22,781 nucleotides of DNA, from NCBI RefSeq assembly GCF_020742345.1, contig NZ_DYXC01000013.1:1-22781 (forward strand), read 5' to 3'. The stretch comes from Enteractinococcus helveticum. GTDB lineage: Bacteria; Actinomycetota; Actinomycetes; Actinomycetales; Micrococcaceae. The notes below the pieces were generated by a model. It was given only the letters and a program-made list of their open reading frames with translations, had not been told where the DNA came from and did not search any database. Position numbers and translations under genes: made by a program. This document shows positions 1 to 7,667 of this stretch, piece by piece (positions within the stretch are counted from its first letter, which is position 1; each line of letters starts with the position of its first letter).

Positions 1-311
1 CAGCGAAATACGTCAACTTCCCGAAGGCCCGCTACGGGCTGTACCAAGTGGACCGCGTTGAACGCGATGGAAAGCTGGTTGGCATCTCGCATGACGCCGG
101 ATACCTCACCAATGAACAAGCTTTCGTGTCATTGGCCAGCATCGACGCATATCTGGCTGAACCTGGCACCGAGGTCGAGCTCATCTGGGGCGAATCACCA
201 AACTCAGCCAAACCAGCCGTTGAGCCACACCGCCAGGTGACCATCCGAGCAACGGTCCAACCAGCACCATATTCTCGTTTTGCTCGGGAATCGTACCGCA
301 AGAACGCCTAG
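1..311 (+). CDS. LigM/DesA-like aromatic O-demethylase (aminomethyltransferase family), C-terminal part
   Basis: This is the 3' end of a gene entering from the left edge; the reading frame begins at base 3 and ends with TAG at 309-311. The visible 102 residues carry the C-terminal barrel of GcvT-like tetrahydrofolate-dependent methyltransferases, including KLVGISHDAGY, EPGTEVELIWGE and VEPHRQVTIRATV. By recall these resemble vanillate or syringate O-demethylases (LigM, DesA) more than glycine-cleavage GcvT. Such enzymes move the methyl group of an aryl methyl ether to tetrahydrofolate in the cytoplasm. The catalytic N-terminal part lies outside the window, so the substrate cannot be judged. 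An O-demethylase beside an aromatic ring-cleavage cluster suggests the region handles methoxylated aromatics. It faces the AAA ATPase gene convergently. Confidence 0.72.
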   Translation, partial: AKYVNFPKARYGLYQVDRVERDGKLVGISHDAGYLTNEQAFVSLASIDAYLAEPGTEVELIWGESPNSAKPAVEPHRQVTIRATVQPAPYSRFARESYRKNA

Positions 312-330
312 TTCGTTATAGCAGCTTCTG

Positions 331-346
331 AAGGGCGCTGGCCCTT
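331..346. terminator. Weak hairpin between convergent genes
   Basis: AAGGGC-GCTG-GCCCTT is a perfect 6-bp stem with a 4-nt loop, 20 bases after the O-demethylase stop. It sits between the convergent O-demethylase and ATPase genes. It is followed by TATCT and then a mixed sequence rather than a real T tract, so termination is likely but not certain. The rest of 312-491 shows nothing else recognisable. Confidence 0.35.
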
Positions 347-491
347 ATCTCCAGAGTCAGCGCTCTTACTTGTTTCTGACGACCCCTACGTGGCGGGCCG
401 ACAGTAGCGTCTTGAGGCTTATTTCCTCGATAGGTCAAGAAGCTGTCTACCGGTGCTCACAATTTCATTACCCTCCACTTTTCATATGCTT

Positions 492-1634
492 TCATGAGGC
501 AGAATCGTTGCCACCTGGGAGCAGACTCACACCGTATGCAGGGCTATTGCGAAGAAACTCTCGGAATGTTGGTACAGCAAAATCGACATATCCACGCCCT
601 GTGGCTTCTATTACTCCTGCTGCTAAAAGGCGCAATCTATACTGCCCGCCATAGACTGGCGAAACACCCAACCTCTTAGCGACAGCAGCAGTGCTCGACG
701 GACCATCATCTTCGGCCATAGCCAATAAGTACGACTGATCTATATCCGACAATGACTTATATGCAGACTGTAGAACCGTAGCGCCCATGCGTCGATGGGC
801 TCGAGTAATACCGGCTTGCATCGACTCGTCAGTCACGCAACCGTCTCCTCGCTTACTCTGACTCCAGACGTGATACCCCACAAGTTGAATCAAAAACGGG
901 TACCCGCCGGTCGCCTCGGCTAGCTCTTGAACGTGCTGATCACTAATAGGAACTTCACTATCTGCAAACGTCTCACGGAACGCATCAGCAACTTCTTGAG
1001 TCGAAGCCCTGTGAAGGTTATACCGTTCAGCACGACGCAGAAAAGTGGAAACCCCTTCATTCAAAAGATCTTCTACAGCTTTGGGTAACCCCGCCATCAC
1101 CAGGCCAATAGGGAGATCCTCACGAATGAGATGTTGCACGACAGCTGCGATTTCAGCGAGTTCGGAGCGGTCAATGGCGTGTATTTCGTCCACGCTTATG
1201 AGCAAGCCAGTACCGTGACGATCAAGAACTGCCACCAGCTCTGTTAGTGGGCGGCGCCAATGCCGATCTTTGACTTCCGGGGCAGTCGTCTCGATACCGA
1301 CGGGTTCAAGCGTAAGCCCGGTGACCCGCCGCCCACTCGGATTCTCACCGAATTCCAGCGCAGCCGTTTGCACCGCTGCGTCAATCCGCGCGATCAGACC
1401 AGGTGTCGCCGTCTCTGAGACGACAATCCAGCCGTGACTAATCGCTTCATCTTCGACCTCGCCCAGCATTACCGTTTTTCCAATGCCTCGTGGCCCGCTG
1501 AAGATAGATAAAAGTCCTGGCGACCCCGGCCCGTTTTCAACACTCTCGGCAAAGTCCTGACGAATTTCGCCTCGACCTATCAGCAATGGAGGTCGAGCAC
1601 CCGCCGTTGGTTTAAATGGATTGCGTCGATGCAT
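492..1634 (-). CDS. AAA ATPase with C-terminal winged-helix region (Orc1/Cdc6-like fold), orphan
   Basis: A 380-residue ATP-binding protein of unknown role. Walker A is GPRGIGKT (residues 47-54) and Walker B is LLISVDEIHAID with D149 and E150. The N-terminus NPFKP...LIGRGEI resembles a widespread actinobacterial family of AAA_16-type ATPases. Residues about 290-370 look like a winged helix (AVAKRLGVSPVYGGQYRLRLLAAG), as in archaeal-type ATPases and Cdc6. There is no signal peptide or membrane segment, so it is cytoplasmic. The ATG at 1634 follows a GGGG-containing ribosome site and an AT-rich leader. It lies alone between the O-demethylase end and a transposase remnant, with no link to the catabolic genes. 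Its role could be in DNA metabolism or in a stress or defence response; the sequence does not decide. Confidence 0.8.
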   Translation of the reverse strand: MHRRNPFKPTAGARPPLLIGRGEIRQDFAESVENGPGSPGLLSIFSGPRGIGKTVMLGEVEDEAISHGWIVVSETATPGLIARIDAAVQTAALEFGENPSGRRVTGLTLEPVGIETTAPEVKDRHWRRPLTELVAVLDRHGTGLLISVDEIHAIDRSELAEIAAVVQHLIREDLPIGLVMAGLPKAVEDLLNEGVSTFLRRAERYNLHRASTQEVADAFRETFADSEVPISDQHVQELAEATGGYPFLIQLVGYHVWSQSKRGDGCVTDESMQAGITRAHRRMGATVLQSAYKSLSDIDQSYLLAMAEDDGPSSTAAVAKRLGVSPVYGGQYRLRLLAAGVIEATGRGYVDFAVPTFREFLRNSPAYGVSLLPGGNDSAS

Positions 1635-1642
1635 CGTGTACC

Positions 1643-1684
1643 CCGTTTATAGATTTTTAAAGTTTTTAAATTATTTATATACCA
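1643..1684 (-). promoter_or_regulatory. AT-rich leader and probable promoter of the AAA ATPase gene
   Basis: This segment is strikingly AT-rich for the window. It contains the 8-mer TTTTTAAA twice (1654-1661 and 1663-1670), 9 bp apart. Read on the minus strand it offers TATAAA hexamers before the GGGG ribosome site of the ATPase gene. I see no convincing -35 box, so the promoter call rests mainly on composition and position. Confidence 0.35.
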
Positions 1685-1737
1685 TGTTAACGGATCTGAC
1701 CGCCTCCGAAAAGCCCCGTAATGAGTAGCTCCCGTTA

Positions 1738-1851
1738 GCCATCAACGGCAGAATCGAACACCTGCGTGCCACCGCCATAGGCATCAGAAACCCCACCCAC
1801 TACATCACCAGAGCACTCCTGGATACCGACAGATTCAGACACCAACTACAT
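1738..1851 (+). pseudogene. Remnant of ISL3-family transposase (C-terminal 38 codons)
   Basis: Frame 1 of the plus strand reads AINGRIEHLRATAIGIRNPT, then HYITRALLDTDRFRHQLH. From memory this matches the conserved C-terminal end of actinobacterial ISL3-family transposases (AINGRLEHLRG, LGFRNLTNYI, ARSLLE). An in-frame TAG at 1726-1728 closes the frame just upstream, and no other transposase domain is visible. It is therefore a decayed fragment. No terminal inverted repeat was recognised. It sits in the 232-bp gap between the ATPase gene and the FGE gene, so it marks an old insertion or rearrangement at the left border of the catabolic region. The remaining gap sequence (1685-1737) holds nothing I recognise. 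Confidence 0.65.
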
Positions 1852-1866
1852 TTTTGCGATGAGCCT

Positions 1867-2790
1867 TTAGACGTCACGTGCGATGCGAAAACCGATGTGA
1901 GAACTCGATGAATCTGTCGTCTGTGAGGTTCGTGCAGCAGGCCGATAACGATGGCAGTATTCGGGCGCACAGAGGTGGGATCCACCCTTGAGAACCTTTG
2001 GCTTCGCAGCAGGGGAGCGCTGATTCTGCGGGCTACATTGACAAGACGCTGTGGTTTCTTGTGTTGTGTCGGCAACGATATGGCGATGGTCCGCAGTGTA
2101 CTCAGTACTCGTCCATTCCCAGACATTCCCTATGCAATCGAATAGTCCAAAACTATTGGCTGGGAAAGTGCGCACTGGGCTGGTGCCTTTCCAACCTAAT
2201 GAACCTTGATTATCGTAAGGAAATTTCCCCCGCCAGGTATTAGCTTGTATGACACCATCGGGGTCGCGCTCATTGCCCCAAGGATACGAACTTCCTTCGG
2301 TGGCGCCCTGCGAAGCAAACTCGTGTTCTGGTTCAGTCAGTAATCGAGCCCCAGCCCATGTCGCAAACGCTACTGCATCTTCATAAGCTACATGCACAAC
2401 CGGGTGATCTTCGAGTCCTTTGAGGTTCGAGCCTGGCCCCTGTGGGGCTTGCCAGTATGCACCAGGCTGCCAGCGCCACCATTGCCGCCAATCTTGCAGA
2501 TTCACAGGACCGGCCGTCGGGGTAAAAACAAGCGAGCCTGCTGCGCGTTGTTCGGCTGACAGTGTGGGATAGTCCGTCTCTGAAAGGGACAACTCTGCAA
2601 TGGTGACATGTCCGGTCTCGTGCACAAACGTAGAAAACTGTCGATTCGTGATTGGGGTTTCAGCGATCTCAAACGGTGCGACAGTGCGTTGATGTCTAGG
2701 CCTTTCTTCAGGATAGAAATCGTTGCTACCCATACTAAAAGGCCCACCTTCAAGTCGAACCCAGCGGATATCTAGATTGCTCGACTGCAT
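1867..2790 (-). CDS. Formylglycine-generating enzyme (FGE, SUMF1 family), sulfatase activator
   Basis: This 307-residue protein oxidises the CxPxR cysteine of type I sulfatases to formylglycine, using copper and oxygen in the aerobic enzyme family. It opens with WVRLEGGPFSMGSNDFYPEE, the usual FGE entry. It has GLFDCIGNVWEWTSTEY in the core and KGGSHLCAPEYCHRYRPAAR near the end. The active-site pair is C274 and C279 with the expected five-residue spacing, so it looks catalytically competent. Length matches bacterial FGE of about 310 residues. It lacks a signal peptide and is cytoplasmic. The usual PTEAEWE stretch reads TEPEHEF here, an odd divergence. It is the last gene of the minus-strand catabolic run, 56 nt after an SDR gene, with AGAGGG ahead of its ATG. 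Its likely client is the CAPSR sulfatase at 15147-17495. Confidence 0.92.
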   Translation of the reverse strand: MQSSNLDIRWVRLEGGPFSMGSNDFYPEERPRHQRTVAPFEIAETPITNRQFSTFVHETGHVTIAELSLSETDYPTLSAEQRAAGSLVFTPTAGPVNLQDWRQWWRWQPGAYWQAPQGPGSNLKGLEDHPVVHVAYEDAVAFATWAGARLLTEPEHEFASQGATEGSSYPWGNERDPDGVIQANTWRGKFPYDNQGSLGWKGTSPVRTFPANSFGLFDCIGNVWEWTSTEYTADHRHIVADTTQETTASCQCSPQNQRSPAAKPKVLKGGSHLCAPEYCHRYRPAARTSQTTDSSSSHIGFRIARDV

Positions 2791-2846
2791 CTTTGCCCTC
2801 TACTTATGCCCCGTTATCCTCGAACTCAAGCGTATGGCCTACCCTG

Positions 2847-3623
2847 TTAACCTTGCCTAATACGATCTGACATATATTTCACACCGGCCGACGACGTAAA
2901 CGCGCCGTCAACAGGAATCTCCGCGCCGGATATATATCCTGCTGCATCCGATACAAGGAAAGCAACGGTCTGTGCCACATGTTCCGATTCTCCCATCCGT
3001 TCCATAGGGGTCAGAGCAAGCTGTGCTGCACGCATCGCTGAGGGAGCATTCGCCGTCATGGTGGTTTCAATGAAGCCTGGATGGACGATGTTAACTCGGA
3101 TCCCCCGTGGACCGTACTCCGTTGCAGCAACATGAGTCAGTCCTCTTAGACCCCATTTTGATGCTGTATATGCGACGGGGTAATGCGCGGTGAGGCCTGC
3201 TGCCGATCCCACATTAATGATTGATGACCCCTCGCCCATAAGCGGGGCAAGAGCTTGAATACCCAGCATTGGGCCGGTGAGGTTGACTCCCAGCACTCGA
3301 TCCCAATCGGCTCGTTCAATTTCTCCCAGCCGTGCACGATGCGTAATCCCTGCATTATTAATAAGCGCACGCAGTGGCTCGTGTTTCAATACCGCAGACA
3401 GTTGTGCACGCAGGCGCGCCCAATCCTCTTCGCAGGTCACATCGAGGACGCTAAATCTGATGTTTGGGTGTAGCTCTGTTTGGGGTTCTGCGGTCGTCAC
3501 ATCCACGGCGATGACCTGTGCGCCCAGCTTGGCAAGCAATTCGGCTTCGCAGGCACCCTGTCCGCCTGCTGCTCCAGTGATGACTACAGTATGACCATCC
3601 AACCGTGGCGTCATGTGGTTCAA
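2847..3623 (-). CDS. SDR-family NAD(P)-dependent oxidoreductase
   Basis: A 258-residue short-chain dehydrogenase with a Rossmann fold. The nucleotide motif is TGAAGGQG (16-23), followed by INNAG (88-92), active-site S140, and Y152-x3-K156 in YTASKWG. Acidic D41 after the second strand suggests NAD preference. I place the start at TTG 3623 because GGAAAGGA (3630-3637) lies 6 nt ahead. The ATG at 3614 would be about 15 nt from it, and the ATG at 3647 has only a GAAGG three bases away. The product probably oxidises or reduces an alcohol or ketone intermediate of aromatic catabolism; the true substrate is not readable from sequence. It follows the second SDR gene closely, so both are co-transcribed. 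Confidence 0.85.
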   Translation of the reverse strand: MNHMTPRLDGHTVVITGAAGGQGACEAELLAKLGAQVIAVDVTTAEPQTELHPNIRFSVLDVTCEEDWARLRAQLSAVLKHEPLRALINNAGITHRARLGEIERADWDRVLGVNLTGPMLGIQALAPLMGEGSSIINVGSAAGLTAHYPVAYTASKWGLRGLTHVAATEYGPRGIRVNIVHPGFIETTMTANAPSAMRAAQLALTPMERMGESEHVAQTVAFLVSDAAGYISGAEIPVDGAFTSSAGVKYMSDRIRQG

Positions 3624-3629
3624 TTGTGT

Positions 3630-3637
3630 TCCTTTCC
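3630..3637 (-). promoter_or_regulatory. Shine-Dalgarno site deciding a TTG start
   Basis: GGAAAGGA on the minus strand is placed 6 nt before TTG at 3623. It supports TTG rather than either nearby ATG as the start of the downstream SDR gene. Confidence 0.6.
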
Positions 3638-3653
3638 ACTGCGGCATGCGCCT

Positions 3654-4439
3654 TCAGTCCATAACAAGAGTGCCGCCATCAATCACGATATTCTGGCCGC
3701 TCACGAAAGCACCCGCAGGCGATGCGAGCCAAACCACTGCACCGGCCACTTCATGTGGCGTTCCGAAACGGCCTAGCGGTGTTTTTGCAAGACGTACTGA
3801 AGCCGTTTCTGCATCAGTCGTAATAGGACGAGCAAATTCCGTGGAGATAACTCCAGGCGACAGTGCATTGACCCGAATTTGTTGCTGCCCCCATTGAACA
3901 GCGAGATTTCGAGCAATCTGAGCATTGGCTGCTTTTGTCACGCCATAACCAGATAGAACGCGGTTACCACGGAGTCCTGCAAGGCTCGACATCACCATCA
4001 TCGACCCGCCCCCGATTTGAGCCATAGTAGGCAAAACTAACTCAGCCAGATGCACCACTGAACGAGTGTGTATCTGATACATGCGGTCCATAGCTGCCAG
4101 TTGTTCCAGTGTTGTTCCGCCTGGAGGATCCAGTGCCACACCGGCGTTAGCCAGCACTGTATCGATGCGACCAAACTTAGTTATGAGGCCCGTTATCACG
4201 TCTTGAAGTTGGGCATCGTTGGTGACATCACAAACCGCTCCTTCAAAGGTTCCGCCATGTGTAGAAAGTTCCTCTGCAACCTGACATGGATGGGTGTCGC
4301 TCGGCCCAATGATCACGACTTGTGCGCCTGCTGCACCGAGTGCCTCTGCACAGGCCCGCCCTATGCCAGTAGCACCGCCGGTGATCACTGCAACTTGACC
4401 TTTACACGAAAATAGCGTTTCTGGACGAAGATTGATCAT
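3654..4439 (-). CDS. SDR-family NAD(P)-dependent oxidoreductase
   Basis: A 261-residue classical SDR. It has TGGATGIG (20-27), LANAG (96-100), serines at 151-152 in MSSLAG, and Y165-x3-K169 in YGVTK. The C-terminal substrate loop begins LSPGVISTEFARP, and the protein ends with the usual VSGQNIVIDGG. Its ATG (4439-4437) shares one base with the TGA of the upstream FAH-family gene (TGATG), which implies translational coupling. It may work in tandem with the next SDR on sequential alcohol or diol intermediates, or on different stereoisomers. The exact reaction is unknown. It is cytoplasmic with no unusual features. Confidence 0.88.
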   Translation of the reverse strand: MINLRPETLFSCKGQVAVITGGATGIGRACAEALGAAGAQVVIIGPSDTHPCQVAEELSTHGGTFEGAVCDVTNDAQLQDVITGLITKFGRIDTVLANAGVALDPPGGTTLEQLAAMDRMYQIHTRSVVHLAELVLPTMAQIGGGSMMVMSSLAGLRGNRVLSGYGVTKAANAQIARNLAVQWGQQQIRVNALSPGVISTEFARPITTDAETASVRLAKTPLGRFGTPHEVAGAVVWLASPAGAFVSGQNIVIDGGTLVMD

Positions 4440-5413
4440 CAGCGCCGCAACCGTTCGCGTTTTCGAGCGGGTGGCAGCTGCGGTGCGGGTACTCGTTCAC
4501 CCACGGTGTTGGTGATCTCACCGACTCCTTCAATAACAAGGCGCACCTGGTCACCTGGCTCAAGCGGTGCGATGTCGCTACCTCGTCCCCAAAGTTCGCC
4601 TAGACAGCCACCGTTACCTACTGTGCCTGATCCAAGGACGTCGCCAGGCACCACGACGGAGTTGCGTGCCGCGTATGCCACGAGCTCTGCAAAATTCCAT
4701 CCCATATTCGACACTAGATCTTCACCGATCAGTGTTCCATTGACGTAGGCTTCTGCTCGTATGGCAAGCGAGCCATCTGGATCAACATATTGTGCCAGTT
4801 CATCAGCAGTCACGATCCACGGGCCAAGCGTCATTCCGAAGTCTTTGCCTTTGCATGGACCAAGTTTGACCCGCATTTCTCGTGCCTGGAGATCCCGGGC
4901 TGACCAGTCGTTCATCACCGTATATCCGAAAATATGTTGTTGGGCTGTAGCGACATCAAGGTTTTCTCCCGTTGACCCGGAGACTCCGCCGATGATGGTG
5001 GCAAGCTCCAATTCAAAATCGAGTCGTTGAGTCTGCGGGATCGCAACGCTTTGTTCTGTTGCCCGGACAGTATGAGGATTCGTGAAATAAAAAGTGGGTG
5101 CCTCATACCATTCAGGGACTACTTCGTTCTTCCCGTCGACGGCACCACTGACACCTTCAACATGTTCTTCAAACGCCACGAAGTCTCGGATAGATGCTGG
5201 GACTAAAGGCACTTGCAACGTGACCTCCTCAAGCGGGGTCCCAGTCGACGTATTGATAGTGGCAAAGAGTTCCTGAGCCAGCGGCAAGCCACCGGTAAGT
5301 ACTTCAGCAACGGTCATTTGTTCGGGAAACTTCACGACTTCAAGTTGCCCATCATGATCGATGACGAAGCCTTCGCTCAGCCCCTCAGGTCCCGTCCAGC
5401 GTGCAATCTTCAT
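4439..5413 (-). CDS. Fumarylacetoacetate hydrolase (FAH) family protein
   Basis: A 324-residue enzyme of the FAH superfamily, which hydrolyses C-C bonds in ring-cleavage products or acts as a decarboxylase or isomerase on 2-oxo acids. RDFVAFEEH carries H84. Metal ligands are likely E134 and E136 (DFELELA) and D169 (MNDWSARD). GPCKGKDF and GSGTVGNG are also typical. The RDF..H and FTNPHTV blocks resemble true FAH more than hydratase-type members. The tail is basic (ARKRERLRR). A CGGAG site precedes the ATG, which overlaps the amidohydrolase stop as ATGA. A second FAH-family gene lies at 8657-9619, so this operon cleaves more than one intermediate or uses one copy as an isomerase or decarboxylase. 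Confidence 0.88.
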   Translation of the reverse strand: MKIARWTGPEGLSEGFVIDHDGQLEVVKFPEQMTVAEVLTGGLPLAQELFATINTSTGTPLEEVTLQVPLVPASIRDFVAFEEHVEGVSGAVDGKNEVVPEWYEAPTFYFTNPHTVRATEQSVAIPQTQRLDFELELATIIGGVSGSTGENLDVATAQQHIFGYTVMNDWSARDLQAREMRVKLGPCKGKDFGMTLGPWIVTADELAQYVDPDGSLAIRAEAYVNGTLIGEDLVSNMGWNFAELVAYAARNSVVVPGDVLGSGTVGNGGCLGELWGRGSDIAPLEPGDQVRLVIEGVGEITNTVGERVPAPQLPPARKRERLRR

Positions 5414-6474
5414 GCTGTCTCCGTTGTGTTCAATGGTTGGTGTTGCCTTAAGAGCGCTTCGGCGTTGCCACCAAGCACTTGAGCTAGCGTCGCTGGTGAC
5501 AGGCCAGCGTTTGATAACTGTTCGACAGGATCGTCAAGCCCCATATCAAAGGGGAAATCACTGCCCATCACAACTCGGTCGGCTCCGGCAATATCGATAA
5601 GCTGCCGCAACGCAGAATCGTTATGTACGACCGTGTCAAACCAGATTTCTGGTAGGTAGCTTGATGGTGGCTTTAAGCAGCGCTGAGCTTCTGGACGCAC
5701 GTGCCACGCGTGGTCCGACCGACCGATTGCGGTGGGAAGATACCCTCCGCCGTGTGCGGCAATAATCTTTAGCCTTGGATGGCGATCCAGCACCCCGGAA
5801 AATATGAGATGCGACAGGGCGACCGCATTTTCCACAGGCTGACCAACCGTATTCGACAGGTAGAAACGGTCAAGACGTTCATCTAGGGTACACCCAAACG
5901 GATGGATGAAGACAACCGCATCGAGCTCAACAAGTCGTGTCCACATCGGTTCAAGTCGCTCGTCAGAAAGTTCAACAGTGTGCCCGTCAACGGGTCCACC
6001 AAATGATGAAATTTCAATTCCAGCAAGACCACGTCCCAGCACTGCGTCATCAATGCATTCGACGATGCGTTCTGGGTGTTGCAGTGGCACAACACCAAGG
6101 CCGGTCAGCCGGTCTGGTGCCCCAGAAACATGTTTGGCGACCAGCCGGTTTGTTTCCATTGCAATCCATACTGCAAGGCCCTCGTTTGCCCATGGATAGA
6201 AATGATTCGGCGAGACACTCACCCACTGCTGGTCCACTCCTTGTTCATCCATGGCGTTGAGTCGTTCATCCAGTTGTGTGAGCTTTGGGATTCTCGCACC
6301 AACCATGGAACCCGACACAGCCTGACTTTCGGCACCGTTTCGCAACAGTTCAAGCGCTGCGGCTGCCTCAACTTCCATAGGAACTCGCCGAGTCACTTCC
6401 TCGTGCAATGCTGGAAGCAACAGGTGTGCGTGGACATCAATAATCGACTCGACGGTACTCCGCTGGCCGCTCAT
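5410..6474 (-). CDS. Amidohydrolase-superfamily protein, ACMSD-like decarboxylase/hydrolase
   Basis: A 354-residue TIM-barrel metal enzyme. Metal-site residues are visible: H15 and H17 in IIDVHAHLL, H191 in VVFIHPFG, H241 in IIAAHGGGY, and D306 in VMGSDFPFD. The H-x-H start and the SDFPFD end are those of the ACMSD group, whose members decarboxylate aromatic or muconate-type acids or hydrolyse related ring-fission products. Gamma-resorcylate decarboxylases of the wider family usually begin E-x-H, so this one looks closer to ACMSD itself. It is joined by ATGA overlaps to the FAD monooxygenase upstream and the FAH-family gene downstream. In this setting, decarboxylation of an aromatic acid or ring-cleavage product is the most likely job. 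Substrate unknown. Confidence 0.85.
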   Translation of the reverse strand: MSGQRSTVESIIDVHAHLLLPALHEEVTRRVPMEVEAAAALELLRNGAESQAVSGSMVGARIPKLTQLDERLNAMDEQGVDQQWVSVSPNHFYPWANEGLAVWIAMETNRLVAKHVSGAPDRLTGLGVVPLQHPERIVECIDDAVLGRGLAGIEISSFGGPVDGHTVELSDERLEPMWTRLVELDAVVFIHPFGCTLDERLDRFYLSNTVGQPVENAVALSHLIFSGVLDRHPRLKIIAAHGGGYLPTAIGRSDHAWHVRPEAQRCLKPPSSYLPEIWFDTVVHNDSALRQLIDIAGADRVVMGSDFPFDMGLDDPVEQLSNAGLSPATLAQVLGGNAEALLRQHQPLNTTETA

Positions 6475-7622
6475 GCTGGCTCCGCCATTTTCTGTGCAAC
6501 ACCGTTAATAAGTGCACCGGGATCCGCTTCGGTATTCCCATCAATTTGCCATTGCCCCAACTGCACCGACGCTTCCACGACCGCACGGGCACGCGGTAGC
6601 CGACGAGCGTGGAAATCATCCCAGAGTTGTTGGTCAAGAACCGATCGATGAGTCAACAGCTCACTGAGCACCAGAGCATCCTCAAGAGCCTGGGCTGCAC
6701 CCTGAGCAATGGTGGGAGGACAGCTGTGCGCGGCGTCGCCAATAATCACCACACGGTCCCGGTTCCATGGTTCTTCGACGATATGCGAGGTGAAATGGGT
6801 GTAATTCACTCGAGCGTTTCCAGCTGCAAGGGAAGTACGAATACTGTTCCATGGACCGTCATAGGCCGCAGACTGATTAATCATGATTTCTGTGGCTTCG
6901 GCTTCGGATAATTCGGACCGATCCTGTGCTTGTTCGACAAGAATCGCATACATGGAGTTTTCACCCGTCGGGGTGTAGCCCGCAATATAAACTGGACCGC
7001 CATAATATAATTCACTGCGCTCCACGCCTTGAGCTCGTTCGACAAATGCGCGCCAGATGCCCATACCGGTTGGCTGAGGCCCTGTGTTTATGCCAAGCAA
7101 TTCCCGAACTTTCGAGTGCAGCCCGTCAGCACCTATCAGCAGATCGTAGCGTCCACGCAATTCGCCGTGAATGTACACGTCCACTCCCGCATCGTCCTGT
7201 TCGAACGCGGTCAATTCAGCATCGAAATGTATGCGCGCGCCGACTTCGACAGCTCGCTCAATCAAAATCGTGGCAAGGTCAGGGCGATACATGCCCAGAC
7301 AGGAAGGATAATCTGGTCCCCCGGTCTTCACATCCGGCAGCTCAGCTATGATGGGCGCCCCTGGCCCCGGTGCACGCAGGTTCAGCCCGTCAAATGCAAA
7401 TCCTTTCTCGCGCACACGCGACCATACGCCTAATTGATCGAAAGCGCGCAACGAGTTTCCTTGCAGGGTGATGCCCGAGCCCAAGGCTGTCAGCTCGTGC
7501 TTCTTTTCGAAAACATCAACTTCGATTCCGGCTTCTGCAAGGCTAATCGCTGCGCCAAGAGAAGCAACTCCGCTTCCGGCGATTGCCACTTTCTGTACTG
7601 CTTGGGCTTTCGTACGTGTCAT
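6471..7622 (-). CDS. FAD-dependent aromatic monooxygenase (salicylate/3-hydroxybenzoate hydroxylase-like)
   Basis: A 383-residue single-component flavin hydroxylase of the group A type, which uses NAD(P)H and O2 to hydroxylate phenolic rings. The FAD motif near the N-terminus is AGSGVASLG (15-23), where the usual third glycine of GxGxxG is serine. A LLIGADGLHSKVRELLG motif (DG) and a VVIIGDAAHSCPPTIAQGA motif (GD) follow. Both are typical of salicylate and 3-hydroxybenzoate hydroxylases. The start is the ATG at 7622, with a textbook AAGGAGGT 6 nt upstream; the frame also opens earlier at 7649 without a ribosome site. It overlaps the amidohydrolase start as ATGA. It probably supplies the ortho- or para-diol needed for ring cleavage. 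Confidence 0.88.
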   Translation of the reverse strand: MTRTKAQAVQKVAIAGSGVASLGAAISLAEAGIEVDVFEKKHELTALGSGITLQGNSLRAFDQLGVWSRVREKGFAFDGLNLRAPGPGAPIIAELPDVKTGGPDYPSCLGMYRPDLATILIERAVEVGARIHFDAELTAFEQDDAGVDVYIHGELRGRYDLLIGADGLHSKVRELLGINTGPQPTGMGIWRAFVERAQGVERSELYYGGPVYIAGYTPTGENSMYAILVEQAQDRSELSEAEATEIMINQSAAYDGPWNSIRTSLAAGNARVNYTHFTSHIVEEPWNRDRVVIIGDAAHSCPPTIAQGAAQALEDALVLSELLTHRSVLDQQLWDDFHARRLPRARAVVEASVQLGQWQIDGNTEADPGALINGVAQKMAEPA

Positions 7623-7641
7623 GGCAAGACCTCCTTGTAAT

Positions 7642-7661
7642 AACCGCACCGTGGTGTGGTT
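7642..7661 (-). other. Intercistronic hairpin ahead of the monooxygenase ribosome site
   Basis: AACCGCACC-GT-GGTGTGGTT forms a 9-bp stem with one imperfect pair, 5 bases from the AAGGAGGT ribosome site of the monooxygenase gene. There is no T tract after it in the direction of transcription. It could set mRNA stability or translation rather than end transcription. Confidence 0.3.
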
Positions 7662-7667
7662 GTTGGG

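Noticed and set aside
6076..6651. A 191-codon plus-strand frame across the amidohydrolase and monooxygenase genes
   Set aside because: It spans the overlap of two convincing minus-strand genes and has no recognisable motif.
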